From positions 1 through 40,324 of the forward strand of contig JAJFUE010000005.1 of assembly GCA_021372575.1 (NCBI GenBank): a stretch of 40,324 bases of DNA, read 5' to 3'. This DNA comes from a bacterium (GTDB taxonomy: Bacteria; Sumerlaeota; Sumerlaeia; MVZB01). Under the pieces are notes generated by a model. It was not told the DNA's origin, did not search any database, and saw only the letters and a program-made list of their open reading frames with translations. Below are positions 26,195 through 34,746 of this stretch, piece by piece (the stretch's first letter is position 1; the number at the start of each line of letters is the position of its first letter). The translations under genes and the position numbers were made by a program.

Positions 26195-28789
26195 ATGTTC
26201 AAGCGAATCCTGCATATCCTGCCTGGCCTGCTCGGGCTGGTTTTGTTTGTCGCCGCCATGGCGTTCCTGCATCATTTACTCAGCCAGTTCAAATATGCCG
26301 AGATCGTCCACAGCCTGCGCGCCATCCCGACGCGCTCGCTGACGATCGCGACGTTGCTGACGATTTCCGCGTATTGGCTGCTGACGCTTTACGACCAGAT
26401 GGCGTGCCTTTACGTGGGCAACCCCCTGCCGTACCGTCGCGTGGCGCTGGTGTCGTATGTCGGCTACGCGTTCGCGAACAGCGTCGGCCTGGCCAATCTC
26501 GCCGGCGGCTCGATCCGGTTCCGCTTTTACATCAGCTGGGGCTTTTCGCCCATCGACATCACCAAGATCGTGTTGTTCTGCGGGCTGAGCCTGTGGCTCG
26601 GGCTCGCGTTGCTCATGAGCGTCTTGCTTTGCTGGATACCCGGCCCGATTTCCCACCAGCTCGGCATGTCGCTGGCGCCGTTGCGGCCGATCGGGATCGC
26701 GCTCATCACGGGCATCGCGATTTATGCGCTCGTGTGCACGGTGCGCCGCAAGCCGCTGTCGTGGCGCGGGCTCGAGCTACAACTTCCCGCGCCGCCCCTC
26801 GTGGTCAGCCAGTTCATACTGGGCTCGCTCGACTGGCTTCTGTGCGGCGCGGTGCTTTACCAACTCCTTCCCCAGCAGTCGCACATTAGTTTCCCGCTGT
26901 TCATGGCCGTGTTCATGCTCGGCCACGCGGCCGGCGGGGTGAGCCAGGTTCCGGGCGGGCTGGGCGTGTTCGAGAGCACGATGCTTCTGGCGCTCGACGG
27001 CACGGCGCCGCGCCAGCAGCTCATCGGGGCGCTGCTGGCCTACCGCGCGATCTATTACCTGTTGCCGCTGATCGGCGCATCGGCCGCGCTGGCGATCCAC
27101 GAACTGACGATCCAGCGCAAGCAGATCCGCCAGATCGGGCGCGTGCTGAGCTCATGGGTGCCGCCGGTCGTGCCGCAGGTGCTGGTCTTTTCGACGTTCT
27201 TCGCCGGGGTGATCCTGCTGATGTCGGGCGCGACGCCGCCCAGCCACGACCGCCTCGACTGGCTGCGCGAATACTTTCCATTGCCATTGGTGGAGGCCTC
27301 GCACTTCCTCGGCTCGATCATCGGCATGGGTTTGCTCATTCTTGCGCGCGGCTTGCAGCGGCGGCTCGATGCCGCGTACTGGCTGACGGCGATCCTGCTG
27401 GGGCTCTCCATTTTCACGGCGCTGTTCAAGGGCTTCAACTACGAGGAATCGATCGTGCTGGTGCTGATGCTGATGGCGCTGCTGCCGGCGCGGCGGCATT
27501 TCTATCGCAAGGCGTCGCTGCTCAGCGAGCCGTTCACGACGAGCTGGGTCATCGCGATCGTGCTGGTGCTGGCGACCTCGATCTGGCTCGGCATGTTCGC
27601 GCACCGGAACGAGACATACGCCGAGGACCTGTGGTGGAAGTTCGCGTTCAACGCCAGCGCGCCGCGTTTCCTGCGCGCGAGCATCGGCGCCGCCTGCGTG
27701 GCGCTTCTCGTGAGCATCGCGCAACTCCTGCGCCAGGCCGAATATATGCCGGTGCGGCCGGCCGCCGAGGATCTCGAACGCATCAAGCCGATCGTCGAGT
27801 CCTCAGGCGAGACCTATCCATGGATGGTGATGCTCGGCGACAAGCAGTTCCTGCCCGGTCCGAGCGGCAAGTCGTTTCTGATGTTCGGCGTGGAGGGCCG
27901 CAGTTGGATCGCGTTGCGCGAGCCCGTGGGCGCGGAGGAGGACTACCCCGACCTGTTGTGGCGATTCCGCGAACTGTGCGAGCACCACGGCGGGTGGACG
28001 GTGTTCTACCAGATCTCGCCGCGGCGCCTGAACCTTTACATCGACCTCGGCCTCGCCCTCCTGAAAATCGGCGAGGAGGCGTTCGTCGATCTCGCCCAGT
28101 TCACGATCGAGGGCCGGCACCAGCGCGACTTCCGCCAGGCCGTCAACCGCATCGAGCATGAGGACGGACGCATGGAGATCCTGCCGGCCGGATCGGCGAC
28201 CTCGATCCTCTCCGAGCTCAAAACGATTTCCGACGCATGGGTCGAAAGCCGCGCCGGCGGCGAAAAAGGCTTCTCGCTCGGGTTCTTCGACGAGGCGTAT
28301 CTCAACCGCACGCCGCTTGCCGTCGTGCGTCATGGCGGCCGCATCGTCGCGTTCGCGAACGTGCTGATGAGCGGCGGCAAGGAAGAGCTGTCGGTCGATC
28401 TGATGCGCCACCTGCCCGACGGGCCGGCCGGCGTGATGGATTACCTGTTCGTCAAGCTCATGCAATGGGGCCGCGAGGACGGCTACAAGCGCTTCAACCT
28501 CGGCATGACCCCGCTGGCGGGCCTCGAGACGCACCAACTCGCGCCGATGTGGAACCGCATCGGCGGCCTGCTCTACCGCCACGGCGAACACTTTTATAAT
28601 TTCAAGGGTTTACGGCAATACAAGGAGAAGTTCCATCCGCAGTGGGAACCGCGCTACCTGGCCACGCCGGGCGGCCTGATCACGCCGAGGGTCCTCGTCG
28701 ATCTGGCCGCGATCATCGGGCGCAAAGGCCCGAAAAACCGCAAGGAACGCAAGTTCGAGTTGCGCCGCAAACTCGCGCGCCACGTTTGA
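26195..28789 (+). CDS. mprF: MprF-type phosphatidylglycerol lysyltransferase/flippase
   Basis: Membrane protein that transfers an amino acid (usually lysine, from its tRNA) to phosphatidylglycerol and flips the product outward, lowering the negative charge of the membrane and giving resistance to cationic peptides. The 864 residues hold about 14 hydrophobic segments (to about residue 510), with flippase-like blocks SVGLANLAGGSIRFRFY and AGGVSQVPGGLGVFESTMLL, then a cytosolic DUF2156 synthase domain: FLMFGVEGRSWIALREPVG, LGLALLKIGEEAFVDLAQF, GFFDEAYLNRTPLAVVRHGG, MDYLFVKLMQWGREDGYKRF and NLGMTPLAGL. ATG 26195 follows GCGAGG; the frame opens 11 codons earlier without a ribosome binding site. 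glgC follows 39 bases later, so they may be cotranscribed. The amino acid transferred is unknown. Confidence 0.95.
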   Translation: MFKRILHILPGLLGLVLFVAAMAFLHHLLSQFKYAEIVHSLRAIPTRSLTIATLLTISAYWLLTLYDQMACLYVGNPLPYRRVALVSYVGYAFANSVGLANLAGGSIRFRFYISWGFSPIDITKIVLFCGLSLWLGLALLMSVLLCWIPGPISHQLGMSLAPLRPIGIALITGIAIYALVCTVRRKPLSWRGLELQLPAPPLVVSQFILGSLDWLLCGAVLYQLLPQQSHISFPLFMAVFMLGHAAGGVSQVPGGLGVFESTMLLALDGTAPRQQLIGALLAYRAIYYLLPLIGASAALAIHELTIQRKQIRQIGRVLSSWVPPVVPQVLVFSTFFAGVILLMSGATPPSHDRLDWLREYFPLPLVEASHFLGSIIGMGLLILARGLQRRLDAAYWLTAILLGLSIFTALFKGFNYEESIVLVLMLMALLPARRHFYRKASLLSEPFTTSWVIAIVLVLATSIWLGMFAHRNETYAEDLWWKFAFNASAPRFLRASIGAACVALLVSIAQLLRQAEYMPVRPAAEDLERIKPIVESSGETYPWMVMLGDKQFLPGPSGKSFLMFGVEGRSWIALREPVGAEEDYPDLLWRFRELCEHHGGWTVFYQISPRRLNLYIDLGLALLKIGEEAFVDLAQFTIEGRHQRDFRQAVNRIEHEDGRMEILPAGSATSILSELKTISDAWVESRAGGEKGFSLGFFDEAYLNRTPLAVVRHGGRIVAFANVLMSGGKEELSVDLMRHLPDGPAGVMDYLFVKLMQWGREDGYKRFNLGMTPLAGLETHQLAPMWNRIGGLLYRHGEHFYNFKGLRQYKEKFHPQWEPRYLATPGGLITPRVLVDLAAIIGRKGPKNRKERKFELRRKLARHV

Positions 28790-28828
28790 GCCTCGAGATG
28801 TTCCAATACCAATGACTGGTGACGACAG

Positions 28829-30142
28829 ATGATCACGAGACCGTTTGCCCCTTCGATCAGCCGCATGGCGATTTCCGTCGTGCTGGGAGGCGGCCGCGGC
28901 ACGCGGCTGTGGCCGCTGACAGAATACCGCGCCAAGCCGGCCGTACCGCTGGCCGGGAAGTACAGGCTGATCGACATCCCGATCAGCAACTGTCTCAACT
29001 CGGGGCTGGACCGCATCTACGTGCTGACGCAGTTCATGTCGAGCTCGCTCAACCGGCACGTCACCTCCACGTATCAGCTCGACCCGTTCAGCCGTGGGTT
29101 CGTCGCGATCGAGGTCGCGCACCAGAGCGCCGAGTCGTTCGACTGGTATCAGGGCACCGCCGACGCCGTGCGACGCAACTGGAAGGAAATCCTGCAGTGG
29201 CGCACGCCGTACGTTGTCATCCTGCCCGGCGACACGGTGTTCCGCATGGACCTGAGCCAGATGCTCGAGTTCCACCGCGAGCGCGAGGCCGACATCACCG
29301 TCGCCGTGCACCCCGTCGAGAAGAAACGCGCGTCGTCGTTTGGCATCGTTCAGATGGACGAAGGCGACCGGATCGTCAAGATGCTCGAGAAGCCCAAGGG
29401 CGAGCTGCCGCCGCCGTCGTGTTCGCCGCGGCAAATGGAAGACTGGGGCATGAACGAGGAGTCGCCGTACCTCGGCTCGATGGGCATTTACATTTTCAAC
29501 AGTGAGGTGCTGCTCGATTACCTGCAGAAAGAGGACCTCACCGATTTCGGACATCACATCCTGCCGGCCGCGGTTGATAAGTGCCGCGTGCACGGCTACG
29601 TGTTCAGCGACTATTGGGAGGACATCGGGACGATCGGCGCGTTCTTCAAGGCCAACCTCGAGCTGGCGCGGCCGAAACCGCCGTTCAGTTTCTATCATCC
29701 CGAGGCACCGATCTACACGCACATCCGGTTCCTGCCCTCGACGCGCATGAGCCGGGTCGATTTCCACAACACGCAGATCGCCGAGGGCTGCGACATTCGC
29801 GAGGCCGTCATCGACGAGTGCATGATCGGCGTGCGCAGCGTGATCCGTAGCGGCGTCAAAATGCGCCGGGTCGTCATGATGGGCGCCGATTTCTACGAGG
29901 GCGGCTACACCACGCCGGCCTGGGAGCCGGTCAACCCGAACGACCCCAAGATCGGCATCGGCGACGGCACGGTGATCGAGAACGCGATCATCGACAAGAA
30001 CGCGCGGGTGGGCGAGGGGTGCCGGCTGGTCAATAAAGACGGCCTCGAAACCTACGACGACCCCGCCGGCCGCTACTACATCCGCGACGGCGTCATCCTC
30101 ATCCCCAAGCACGCCGTGATCCAATCGGGAACGGAAATCTAG
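28829..30142 (+). CDS. glgC: Glucose-1-phosphate adenylyltransferase (ADP-glucose pyrophosphorylase)
   Basis: Makes ADP-glucose from ATP and glucose 1-phosphate, the committed step of bacterial glycogen synthesis. The 437 residues show the nucleotidyltransferase motif VVLGGGRGTRLWPLTEYRAK, the substrate and regulator region AVPLAGKYRLIDIPISNC, YGTADAV-type sequence WYQGTADAVRRNW, VVILPGDTVFRMD, SFGIVQMD, a glucose phosphate block YLGSMGIYIFNSEVLLDYL, SDYWEDIGTIGAFF, and a C-terminal left-handed beta-helix (NTQIAEGCDI, DECMIGVRSVI, IIDKNARVG). ATG 28829 is used; an internal ATG at 28865, just before the motif, is possible. No glycogen synthase gene is in the window. The next gene is in a different, AT-rich region, so the operon ends here. 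Confidence 0.96.
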   Translation: MITRPFAPSISRMAISVVLGGGRGTRLWPLTEYRAKPAVPLAGKYRLIDIPISNCLNSGLDRIYVLTQFMSSSLNRHVTSTYQLDPFSRGFVAIEVAHQSAESFDWYQGTADAVRRNWKEILQWRTPYVVILPGDTVFRMDLSQMLEFHREREADITVAVHPVEKKRASSFGIVQMDEGDRIVKMLEKPKGELPPPSCSPRQMEDWGMNEESPYLGSMGIYIFNSEVLLDYLQKEDLTDFGHHILPAAVDKCRVHGYVFSDYWEDIGTIGAFFKANLELARPKPPFSFYHPEAPIYTHIRFLPSTRMSRVDFHNTQIAEGCDIREAVIDECMIGVRSVIRSGVKMRRVVMMGADFYEGGYTTPAWEPVNPNDPKIGIGDGTVIENAIIDKNARVGEGCRLVNKDGLETYDDPAGRYYIRDGVILIPKHAVIQSGTEI

Positions 30143-30150
30143 GTCAGTAG

Positions 30151-30171
30151 GTCGCTTCGGCTCGAAGCGAC
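30151..30171 (+). terminator. Hairpin after glgC (possible terminator)
   Basis: GTCGCTTC pairs perfectly with GAAGCGAC around GGCTC, nine bases after the glgC stop codon. No T run follows (CATTGC), so it may be an mRNA 3' end stabiliser or a repeat rather than an intrinsic terminator. Confidence 0.45.
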
Positions 30172-30173
30172 AT

Positions 30174-30201
30174 TGCAGTAGCCCGAGCATAAGCGAGGGA
30201 C
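30174..30201 (+). repeat. 28-bp dispersed repeat, copy 1 (TGCAGTAGCCCGAGC...)
   Basis: The 28-mer starting TGCAGTAGCCCGAGC and ending AAGCGAGGGAC is present again, inverted and with one mismatch, at 34700-34727 between the kinase and regulator genes. Confidence 0.8.
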
Positions 30202-30219
30202 AAGCTCACGACCATACGA

Positions 30220-30254
30220 GTCGCAGAGGAGCAGAGACAAGCCGAGAGCGCAGA
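30220..30254 (+). repeat. CGCAGAG repeat element, copy 1
   Basis: GTCGCAGAGGAGCAGAGA, a 9- to 10-base variable stretch, then CGCAGAGA. An inverted copy lies at 31230-31264 on the other side of the AT-rich gene. Confidence 0.75.
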
Positions 30255-30269
30255 GACAAATAACATGCT

Positions 30270-30372
30270 CAGCCTGAAAGGCTGACCCAGTCCAAACAGC
30301 CCAGGGTAAGCGAGCGAAGCGAGCGCAACCCTGGGTTAAGCGCCCGTATTTCATCGTAACCCTGAAAGGGTT
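30270..30372. repeat. Three hairpins, two with TGAAA loops
   Basis: CAGCC-TGAAA-GGCTG (30270-30284), CCCAGGGT...ACCCTGGG (30300-30307 with 30328-30335, enclosing GCGAGCGAAGCGAGCGC) and AACCC-TGAAA-GGGTT (30358-30372). The middle one resembles the CCCAGGGC hairpin at 9026-9045. Together with the neighbouring repeats this fills the 300 bases between glgC and the next gene. Confidence 0.65.
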
Positions 30373-30403
30373 ACCCAGTGTGATTTCTAAAACAGAAACT
30401 CTG

Positions 30404-30446
30404 TTCACGAAATTCACGAAAAAAGACCACGAAAGACACGAAAAAG
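30404..30446 (+). repeat. CACGAAA repeat element, copy 1
   Basis: About 43 bases of TTCACGAAATTCACGAAA, AAAGACCACGAAAGACACG and AAAAAG. Nearly the same 43-mer is present inverted at 31278-31320, and a shorter, decayed copy at 33116-33150. It reaches the proposed start codon of the AT-rich gene. Confidence 0.85.
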
Positions 30447-31195
30447 TGAGCGGTGGTTGCGATAACGAGATCATTCGGGAGATTGAGGACGATATTTTAT
30501 ATCTGTCCGAATCTCCACGTTTTGACATTGTGTTCGACGCCTATTGCAATTATTACTCAAATTTAAGCAACGCGAAGAAAGAAGCGTTTCATGAGTTCAT
30601 GGGAAATGTCATTCTGAATGAATCTGAAGGTCCATTCCGTAACGCGACACTGACAGTTTATGAAACCAATCGGATAGAAGCCGTCGATCATTTCGTGGCC
30701 GAATATCTTTCGGCGAATCCTGTCACCCGCACAAAACCGGAATATTGTAATAAATATGAGCTTCTGAATATCTTGCTCCAACACGGCAATGCAGATGGCA
30801 TTAGGATCTATGATTTGATGGAGAAGAATGTTAAATTATCCAATTTCGATCGGGACCTTCATTACCGTAAACGATTAGTGATCATGGCGACTTTGTGTGT
30901 ATCTGTTGATGCTTTTGTGGAGAAAGCCATGAACTACATTTTGCCGCGTATTTTCTGGGATTCGCCCAAAAGAAAATCCATCGTTTGCGAAGTGGCAAAT
31001 TGGATTATTCGGTACAATCCGGATTCTTTGGAACGAATTGTGAAAGAAATTGAAATTAGAGACGCCGAGAAAGCGTTCGTTTTCTGCAGGAATATGTATG
31101 AATACGTGAAGATACTCAGTGACAGCGTGTTCAAGGCGATGAAAAAGGAAGAAATTATCGCAAAATTATTAGAATTAGGGGTTCAAAAGAAATAG
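30446..31195 (+). CDS. Uncharacterised protein encoded in an AT-rich island
   Basis: No family recognised. The 249-residue product is acidic-basic mixed, probably mostly helical, with no signal peptide or membrane segment; blocks include DDILYLSESPRFDIVFDAYC, HEFMGNVILNESEGPF, EYLSANPVTRTKPEYCNKYE and a Lys-rich end MKKEEIIAKLLELGVQKK. It is far richer in A and T than every neighbour and uses AAA, AAT, GAA and ATT freely, a sign of horizontal origin. The frame is open from ATG 30380, but those 22 codons are only the CACGAAA repeat read as protein (KFTKKDHERHEK), so GTG 30446 is preferred; no strong ribosome binding site decides it. Dispersed repeats flank it on both sides. It may be an accessory or cargo gene. 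Confidence 0.65.
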   Translation: MSGGCDNEIIREIEDDILYLSESPRFDIVFDAYCNYYSNLSNAKKEAFHEFMGNVILNESEGPFRNATLTVYETNRIEAVDHFVAEYLSANPVTRTKPEYCNKYELLNILLQHGNADGIRIYDLMEKNVKLSNFDRDLHYRKRLVIMATLCVSVDAFVEKAMNYILPRIFWDSPKRKSIVCEVANWIIRYNPDSLERIVKEIEIRDAEKAFVFCRNMYEYVKILSDSVFKAMKKEEIIAKLLELGVQKK

Positions 31196-31229
31196 GGTGC
31201 AGATGAGTTGTCTGGAAACGCAAATTCTT

Positions 31230-31264
31230 CTCTGCGTCCTCTGTCCATCTCTGCTTCTCTGCGA
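31230..31264 (-). repeat. CGCAGAG repeat element, copy 2 (inverted)
   Basis: The reverse complement reads GTCGCAGAGAAGCAGAGA, a variable stretch, then CGCAGAGA, matching copy 1 at 30220-30254. It begins 34 bases after the stop of the AT-rich gene. Confidence 0.75.
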
Positions 31265-31277
31265 CAAATAATATTTC

Positions 31278-31320
31278 CTTTTTCGTGGCTTTCGTGGTCT
31301 TCTTTCGTGTATTTCGTGAC
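31278..31320 (-). repeat. CACGAAA repeat element, copy 2 (inverted)
   Basis: The reverse complement reads GTCACGAAATACACGAAAG, AAGACCACGAAAGCCACG and AAAAAG, the same 43-base unit as copy 1 with a handful of substitutions. It ends 30 bases before the start of the next gene. Confidence 0.85.
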
Positions 31321-31350
31321 CTGAATTTCTGTTGCCGGTGAACCAACTCG

Positions 31351-32844
31351 ATGACCGATTCCCCCTCCAAGCCCGTTTCTCGCGACCTGACCGTCCAGAC
31401 GTTTGCCGTTTTTCTTGTCGTCTCGCTCCTCTACTGGGCGTTTCGGAGCAAGGGGCTGGATGATTATGATTCGGTCCAGTTCGCGTTCGGCGTGAAGCAA
31501 TTCAATCTGTTCGCGCACACGCCACACCCGCCGGGGTATCCGCTCTATATTTTCGCGGGCAAGGTGCTGGGCTTCGTCGGCATGGACGCGCCGAAGGCTT
31601 TAACGCTGGTTTCTTGCCTTGGCGGTGGCTTATTCACGGCTTCATGGTTTTTCATCTGCGCACGGCGGTTTGGTCGCGGACTGGCTTTTGTTCTGGCCGC
31701 GGCGCTGATGCTTGCGCCGATGCAGTGGATGACCGCAACCAAGGTGCTGACCGACGCACCCGCCAGCGCGTTGATTGCCGTGGAGCTGGCCGTCATCAGC
31801 ATCTATCATGACCAACGAAGCTTCAAATGGCTTGCGCTTGCCGCAATCGCCGGCGCGATCGGCGCGGGAATTCGGCCGCAGAATATCGGCGTCCTTCTGC
31901 TCATTTTAATTGTCGGGCTCGCATGGGTGCGCGCCGGATGGCGTCATTGGGCCGGCGCGCTTCTCGTATTCCTCATCGCAAATCTCCTCTGGCTCATTCC
32001 GGTGCTGTGGAGCCAGTCGATTCTGCCAGAGGGTCATGGCAGCTGGTTGACCTATCCACGCCAGCTTCTTCATCAGTGGCAATGGCGGCTCGACAAGCCG
32101 GCCGTCTATATCGGCGCCGGCGACTGGAGCGCAGGGTTTTTGTATCGCTACGTTCTCGACCACACGCTCAAGGTATGGTTCGAATACGGGTTCGGGTGGA
32201 AGCCAAGAAGTGTCGGGGGGCTTGCCGGGCTCGCGCTTTATTTCGGCGGCATGTGGCTTTACATCCGGCGCGGCCTGATTTGGGAACACGCCTCGTTCTG
32301 GCGCTTGCACCTGATCTGGGCTGTGGTTTATTTCGTGATGGTGTTCAGTTTTCTTCCGGCCGCGGTGAGATATCAATTGCCGATCCTGCCGCTGTTGCTC
32401 CTTCCCGCAATCGCAGGGTTGTGGAGCCTGCAAAATCAAAAGCGCTGGATCGCGCTGGCCCTGCCGGTGATGCTGTTTCTCCCTTCGGCCGATTTGATTG
32501 CGCAAAACCACAACGACCTCGCGCCGCCGATCAAGGCCGTACGTTACCTCAATAAAAAGTATCCGGAGAAGGAGCGCGGGAAGGTGATGCTCTTTCTCGC
32601 CAGCGCGCGGCGGCATGCCGAGTGGTATGGGCCCGGGTACAGGATCGATTCGATCGACAACGCGGCGAAAATGGGCGACGCGGTCCTGTCGCACTCGTTG
32701 GCCATCTATACCGACGAAAAGGATTTTGTTGAGAGAACCAAGTGGCGGAATGTGAAACTCGTCAGGCTTAAGCAGTTCAAGCGCTCGGTCACCATCCACC
32801 ACAAGCATGATAGGATTGTGATTTATCAGGTTGTCCGCACGTAA
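31351..32844 (+). CDS. GT-C type membrane glycosyltransferase-like protein (ArnT/PMT-like)
   Basis: Predicted inner-membrane enzyme of the group that transfers a sugar from a polyprenyl phosphate carrier to an acceptor in the periplasm. The 497-residue protein has about 10-11 hydrophobic segments. The first outer loop carries the acidic motif GLDDYDSVQFAFGV that binds the sugar-phosphate and metal in GT-C enzymes, followed by HTPHPPGYPLYIFAGKVLG. Other blocks are MTATKVLTDAPASALIAVEL and GIRPQNIGVLLLILIVG. The last 110 residues form a soluble domain (KVMLFLASARRHAEWYGPGY). There is no neighbouring polysaccharide cluster, so donor and acceptor are unknown. ATG 31351 lies after GGTGAA, 30 bases beyond a dispersed repeat. 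Confidence 0.82.
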   Translation: MTDSPSKPVSRDLTVQTFAVFLVVSLLYWAFRSKGLDDYDSVQFAFGVKQFNLFAHTPHPPGYPLYIFAGKVLGFVGMDAPKALTLVSCLGGGLFTASWFFICARRFGRGLAFVLAAALMLAPMQWMTATKVLTDAPASALIAVELAVISIYHDQRSFKWLALAAIAGAIGAGIRPQNIGVLLLILIVGLAWVRAGWRHWAGALLVFLIANLLWLIPVLWSQSILPEGHGSWLTYPRQLLHQWQWRLDKPAVYIGAGDWSAGFLYRYVLDHTLKVWFEYGFGWKPRSVGGLAGLALYFGGMWLYIRRGLIWEHASFWRLHLIWAVVYFVMVFSFLPAAVRYQLPILPLLLLPAIAGLWSLQNQKRWIALALPVMLFLPSADLIAQNHNDLAPPIKAVRYLNKKYPEKERGKVMLFLASARRHAEWYGPGYRIDSIDNAAKMGDAVLSHSLAIYTDEKDFVERTKWRNVKLVRLKQFKRSVTIHHKHDRIVIYQVVRT

Positions 32845-32919
32845 GGGGCTCCAGATTGTAGATTATCGGAAATGGGCAATATCCGGAGTCCTTCTTGAAA
32901 ACAATATCCATTATCAGTC

Positions 32920-33001
32920 GTCCCTACGGGACTTGGAATCTGGCGCAACTTTAAACCCGCCATTGTCATGGCGGGCTGAAAGCAATCGCCCCTGACGGGG
33001 C
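32920..33001. repeat. Three short hairpins between convergent genes
   Basis: GTCCC-TAC-GGGAC (32920-32932), CCCGCCAT-TGTC-ATGGCGGG (32956-32975) and GCCCC-TGAC-GGGGC (32988-33001). The last matches the GCCCC hairpins at 8988 and 9058. The 300-base gap 32845-33152 contains only these and the repeat at 33116; a further small palindrome CAAACT-GA-AGTTTG lies at 33058-33071. Confidence 0.6.
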
Positions 33002-33115
33002 TCGCAAGAAATCTTTTTCGAGAGACGTTTAAACTGTTCCAAGGCAGGCACCGGAGCAAACTGAAGTTTGAACTCCGAACCGGAATTCAAACCTCACGCG
33101 AAAGCATCAAGCACA

Positions 33116-33150
33116 TTTTCGTGCTCTTTTTTCGTGATTTTCGGACCTGA
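33116..33150 (-). repeat. CACGAAA repeat element, copy 3 (decayed)
   Basis: The reverse complement begins TCAGGTCCGAAAATCACG and continues AAAAAAGAGCACGAAAA. TCAGGTC also borders copy 2, so the unit extends beyond the CACGAAA core. It lies directly after the stop codon of the sigma-54 activator gene. Confidence 0.6.
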
Positions 33151-33152
33151 TT

Positions 33153-34619
33153 TTATACACGCGCGGGTTCGCCGTTTGGCTCCCGTTGTAGTCCGTATTG
33201 CTGGATCTTGTACAATAGGCAGCGATACGAAATGCCGAGGTCGCGGGCGGATTTCTTGCGGTTCCAGCCGTGCTGGTCGAGGCTCATCTGGATCGCGCGC
33301 CGCTCGATTTCGGCCAGCACGCCCTCGCTGATTTCCTTGAGCGTCTTGTCCTGGAAGAACGAGTCGGGGAGGAACGCCGGATTGAGCGGCCCCTTGATCG
33401 CGCCGACGGTTCCGCCGGCGAGGTGAGGCGCTTCGTTGGCGTGGGTCGCGATGTGGTTGGCGATTTCCTGCTCGCCGAAGATCACGACGCGCTTGATGAG
33501 GCTTTCCAGCTCGCGCACGTTGCCCGGCCAGTGGTAGTCGATCAGCGACTTCTCGCTTTCGGCCGAAAGCGGCTCGATTTCCTTCGTGAATTTCTCGCAG
33601 TAGTGCTGCAGGAAGTGGTGGCTGAGCAGCGTGATGTCTTCGCGGCGTTCTCGCAGCGGCGGGAGGTGCACCGTGATGTCGTTGATGCGGTAGAACAGGT
33701 CGAGCCGGAAATCCTTCGACTGGATGCGTTGCTCGATGTCGATGTTCGTCGCGCAGATGAGGCGCACGTTGACCTTGACCGTCTGCGTGCCGCCGACACG
33801 GAAGAATTCCTTGTGCTCGAGCACCTGCAGGAGCTTGGACTGAATGCCGGCCGGCATTTCGCCGATTTCGTCGAGGAAGATCGTGCCGTTGTCGGCGAGC
33901 TCAAAGCGGCCGGGCTTGCTGCGATAGGCTCCGGTGAACGCGCCGGGCTCGTGGCCGAACAGTTCGCTTTCGAGCAGGTCCGGCGGCAGCGCCGCGCAGT
34001 TGACCTTGACGAACGGCCCGCGCTGGCGATCCGAGTTTTGATGGATGAGCCGCGCCGCAATGTCCTTGCCGGTGCCGCTTTCACCGCGGATCAGCACGTT
34101 GAGGTCGGTCTGGCCGATCTGCTCGATGAGCTCGCGCACGCGCTGGAACGCCGGCGTTTCGCCGATGAAGTTGCCCCACAGCGACTGTTTCGCAAGCTCG
34201 GACTCGAGGCGTTTCACTCTTTGTTTGAGGTCTTTTTTCTCGAGCACCTTGTGGATGCAAAGCTCGACCATTTCCACGTCGAACGGTTTCACGATGAAAT
34301 CATCGGCGCCGCCCTGCACGGCCTGCACGACGATCGGCGTGTCGGCGTGGCCGGAAACGATGATGACGCTGATCGTCGGGTCTTTTTTCTTGATGTAGTT
34401 GAGCAGCTGGATGCCGTCCATGCCGGGCATCTTGATGTCGAGCAGGCAGACGTCGGGGCGGAACGTGTCAAGCCGTCCGATCGCCGTGCGCCCGTCGTTG
34501 CACCCCTCGACGATGAACTCGTTGGAGTTGATGCCGTCGCTCAGGATCCACGTCACGTTCGGGTCGTCATCGACCGCCAGGATCCGGATCTTGCCGTTGA
34601 TGCTATCGACGGAGTTCAT
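33153..34619 (-). CDS. NtrC-family sigma-54 dependent response regulator
   Basis: Transcription activator of 488 residues with three domains. The receiver (about 10-130) has AVDDDP, phosphoacceptor Asp in VCLLDIKMPGMDG and Lys in FIVKPFD. The AAA+ domain (about 150-390) has Walker A RGESGTGKDIAARL, the sigma-54 contact loop EPGAFTGAYRSKPGRF, Walker B GTIFLDEIGEMP, and the sensor region HWPGNVRELESLIKRVV. The C-terminal Fis-type helix-turn-helix is RKKSARDLGISYRCLLYKIQ. An intact GAFTGA loop means it should open promoters with sigma-54. It lies 127 bases downstream of a hybrid histidine kinase on the same strand, its likely partner. A clear -24/-12 promoter at 36795 next to the divergent gene is a likely target (inference). 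Confidence 0.95.
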   Translation of the reverse strand: MNSVDSINGKIRILAVDDDPNVTWILSDGINSNEFIVEGCNDGRTAIGRLDTFRPDVCLLDIKMPGMDGIQLLNYIKKKDPTISVIIVSGHADTPIVVQAVQGGADDFIVKPFDVEMVELCIHKVLEKKDLKQRVKRLESELAKQSLWGNFIGETPAFQRVRELIEQIGQTDLNVLIRGESGTGKDIAARLIHQNSDRQRGPFVKVNCAALPPDLLESELFGHEPGAFTGAYRSKPGRFELADNGTIFLDEIGEMPAGIQSKLLQVLEHKEFFRVGGTQTVKVNVRLICATNIDIEQRIQSKDFRLDLFYRINDITVHLPPLRERREDITLLSHHFLQHYCEKFTKEIEPLSAESEKSLIDYHWPGNVRELESLIKRVVIFGEQEIANHIATHANEAPHLAGGTVGAIKGPLNPAFLPDSFFQDKTLKEISEGVLAEIERRAIQMSLDQHGWNRKKSARDLGISYRCLLYKIQQYGLQREPNGEPARV

Positions 34620-34654
34620 GCTGCGTTCGCCTTTCTGCTGCTGCCATCATCAAA

Positions 34655-34727
34655 TCGTGCTCGTAATCGTGATCGTGATCAAAAATCGCTTGTGCGCCAG
34701 TCCCTCGCTTACGCTCGGGCTACTGCA
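34655..34727. repeat. Hexanucleotide repeat plus inverted copy of the 28-bp repeat
   Basis: TCGTGC-TCGTAA-TCGTGA-TCGTGA (34655-34678) is the complement of the GATTAC/GAGCAC type repeat. It is followed by the inverted 28-mer (34700-34727) that also occurs at 30174-30201. Together they make up most of the gap between the kinase and regulator genes. Confidence 0.75.
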
Positions 34728-34746
34728 TTGGACTCATGCAATGGGC

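Noticed and set aside
30380-30445. ATG 30380 as start of the AT-rich gene
   Set aside because: The 22 codons are the CACGAAA repeat read as protein; the repeat exists elsewhere outside genes, so it is unlikely to be a true N-terminus.
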